From Liquidambar formosana (lineage: Eukaryota; Streptophyta; Magnoliopsida; Saxifragales; Altingiaceae): a DNA stretch of 64,000 bases. Every line of letters starts with the position of its first letter. The first letter of the stretch is position 1. The notes beneath the pieces are model-generated. The model made no database searches, was not told where the DNA came from, and saw only the letters and a list, made by a program, of their open reading frames with translations. Made by a program: the position numbers and the translations under genes. The stretch lies in contig CM077829.1 in the NCBI GenBank assembly GCA_039720395.1, positions 20,806,685 through 20,870,684 of the forward strand, in the 5' to 3' direction. Below are positions 62,268 to 64,000 of this stretch, piece by piece.

Positions 62268-63921
62268 TGTTGGGAATCGAACAAGAGGGAAAAATTGAAG
62301 TGCGGAATATAAAAATTTTTCCTACGATTCCACAGCCCATGAATCTAACTATGCATAACACAAAATCAAACCCTAACTACGAAGAGGGTTAGAACACTTA
62401 CAGAATTTTTGTCTTCTCCGTTTTGCTCCAAGCTTCGACTCCGGACAGCGGTGAATGAGCAGCCCAAGTGTGCTGCCTCCAACGGTATCCACACCTAGCT
62501 AGAGCTTCAAGTCCTTTCCTCCTTTTCCTTGTTGTTGCTAGTGTAGGAGAAGAGAGGAGAGAGAGAGAGGGAGGCTGGAAATTCTGGCCAGCCTTTGGTG
62601 TCTTCTAAAAAAGTGATGATCTCACACATCATAGTGTGACTTAAATAGTCCACACTAAAGGGGCCGGCCCTAGGGGGGAAACCCTTTTAGGGTTTTATGC
62701 AATTTCCCTAAATTGCACAATAACCCCTATTGTTTATATCAAATACAAACATGGCCTCAAAGAACTATTCTTTATGCACTCATACCCTTTCTCTCATAGA
62801 CTTAAAAGCTCATCTTGCATGATCAGTGTGTGACCCATTGGGTTCACATCATCAAGTAGTAGGAATAGCACGAGGTGTGCACAATGGAACTCTTTCCATT
62901 TAGGGTCTAATTGGAACTCCTTCCAATTCCCTAATTGATTATAACTCACTTATATCAATTAGGGCTTCTACTAACCATGAGTAACACCTAGCATATGGCT
63001 CATGGTGTGGTCCTTAATGAGGTGAATAGTCATTTACAAAGAACCCTTTTGTTATAGTTTATAGGTTACAATTGCATCCTTCCTTCAACACAATGTCTCC
63101 AATTGAACTAATAGGACATGGAAGTCTGTCAAGTCCCTAGTTCAATTACTTTATACTCATTCATAGATATCAACTCATTGATGAACTCATGAAACTCTTT
63201 TCATATTCAACCTACCATGGCCATGGATTTAATGAGTTATATTATGAATGCTATATGAGACATTCTCTCTCTTTTTCCTAAGAATGATGGATCCCTTGTT
63301 GATCACTCACATGCCTTCATACACATAGCAGTAGGGCCAATGAACACCTTTGCAGACCCCTGAATAGGATCTGCACTTAGTGTTATCAAACTTCTAAAGC
63401 TACATGCATAAGGCAACTATGGTGTCTCAGGTCTAAGGATTACTTGTACCACTATAACAATGAGAAACTAATTGACAGGCAGGATAAAACTCCATTCAGT
63501 TTATCTCATATCTTTGGTCACATTTAGTGTACCTATTCTCGTAATAGGCACCCACTTGTTGGTTGTAGTGTCTCCACACAAATAGCTTGAGACTAGCTAT
63601 CCTCCTATAGAGTCAACCTAACAAGTGCTAGTCCTATGGTTCATTACTGTCCATCATAGTGAACTTTCAACTAGGAATGCTTTAGGAGTTTAGTACAGAG
63701 ATATATCTATAGTCTCAAAATTACAACTCTTTGTAATTCCATATTCTCAACTCTAACTCCATGGACATATTATGTAAATATAAATGATGCATATAAACAT
63801 AATAGAATAAGCCCTTTTATTAAATCAATAATAAATGTGACATACATAAATGAAATCAAATGATTGTTCCTAATCCCTAAACAATCATCTCTATGATTGG
63901 CTCTAGGGCATAATCCTAACA
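62268..63921 (-). repeat. Copia 3' LTR, family B, minus strand (1654 bp)
   Basis: Plus-strand ends TGTTGGGAATCGAAC and CATAATCCTAACA. Nearly identical to 26871-28523 apart from scattered substitutions and small indels (for example near 62406 and 62600). Confidence 0.92.
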
Positions 63922-64000
63922 ATCTCCCACTTGCACTAAAGCCAATCGACCATGTATCGCATACCTATCTTCTCAAGATGTTGGTCTTAGACATAACCAA
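62268..64000 (-). mobile_element. Copia element family B, minus strand, partial
   Basis: A complete 3' LTR (62268-63921) followed by the reverse polypurine tract ATCTCCCACTTGCAC (63922-63936) and the first internal bases; the rest lies beyond the window. It interrupts the PMD relic; the base quintet before it is GAACT. The first 79 internal bases match 28524-28602 almost perfectly. Confidence 0.9.

Overview
This is a transposon-saturated stretch of a large flowering-plant nuclear genome. I find no intact host gene. The plant signs are copia and Tat-type gypsy LTR retrotransposons with plant primer-binding sites, a CACTA-type DNA transposon, TTTAGGG-like motifs, a plant-mobile-domain (PMD) gene relic, and captured exons of plant-like ribosomal protein L3 and mitochondrial aldehyde dehydrogenase genes. 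The species cannot be named from sequence alone. Every coding region seen is partial, frameshifted or belongs to a transposon.

Layout. 1-1999 is the 3' end of a copia element (family A). 2000-12165 is a patchwork of older LTR pieces of a third family (C), in both orientations, around a 3.9 kb tandem-repeat-rich stretch (3548-7480). 12166-26161 is one copia element with a perfect 5-bp target duplication. Its 5' LTR carries a solo LTR of copia family B (12750-17186), which in turn carries a solo family C LTR (13252-16038); all three insertions have perfect 5-bp target duplications. The interrupted C LTR resumes at 26162-26870.

26871-48878 is a second copia element on the minus strand with mismatched LTRs. 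It is split by a 12.9 kb CACTA-like transposon (30692-43623, TSD AGT). That transposon shows no transposase but carries RPL3 exons 1-2 and at least three ALDH2-type exons with splice sites, a 415-bp internal duplication, two palindromic MITEs sitting in TA tracts, and large subterminal repeat arrays.

49137-58905 is a complete young gypsy/Tat element (1588-bp LTRs, TSD ACATT). It keeps an open gag but has lost essentially all of pol, and its 3' region holds three families of tandem repeats. It sits inside a 51-53 bp minisatellite. 59868-62267 is a decayed PMD gene, cut by another minus-strand B-type copia element (62268 to the window end).

How the parts relate: the window records at least six rounds of insertion. 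The A and B copia elements are non-functional, so they would depend on proteins supplied elsewhere, as would the gag-only gypsy and the transposase-less CACTA element. The feature of most biological interest is the CACTA-like element as a gene-fragment carrier; next are the regularly spaced palindromes in the gypsy LTR and inside the CACTA element.
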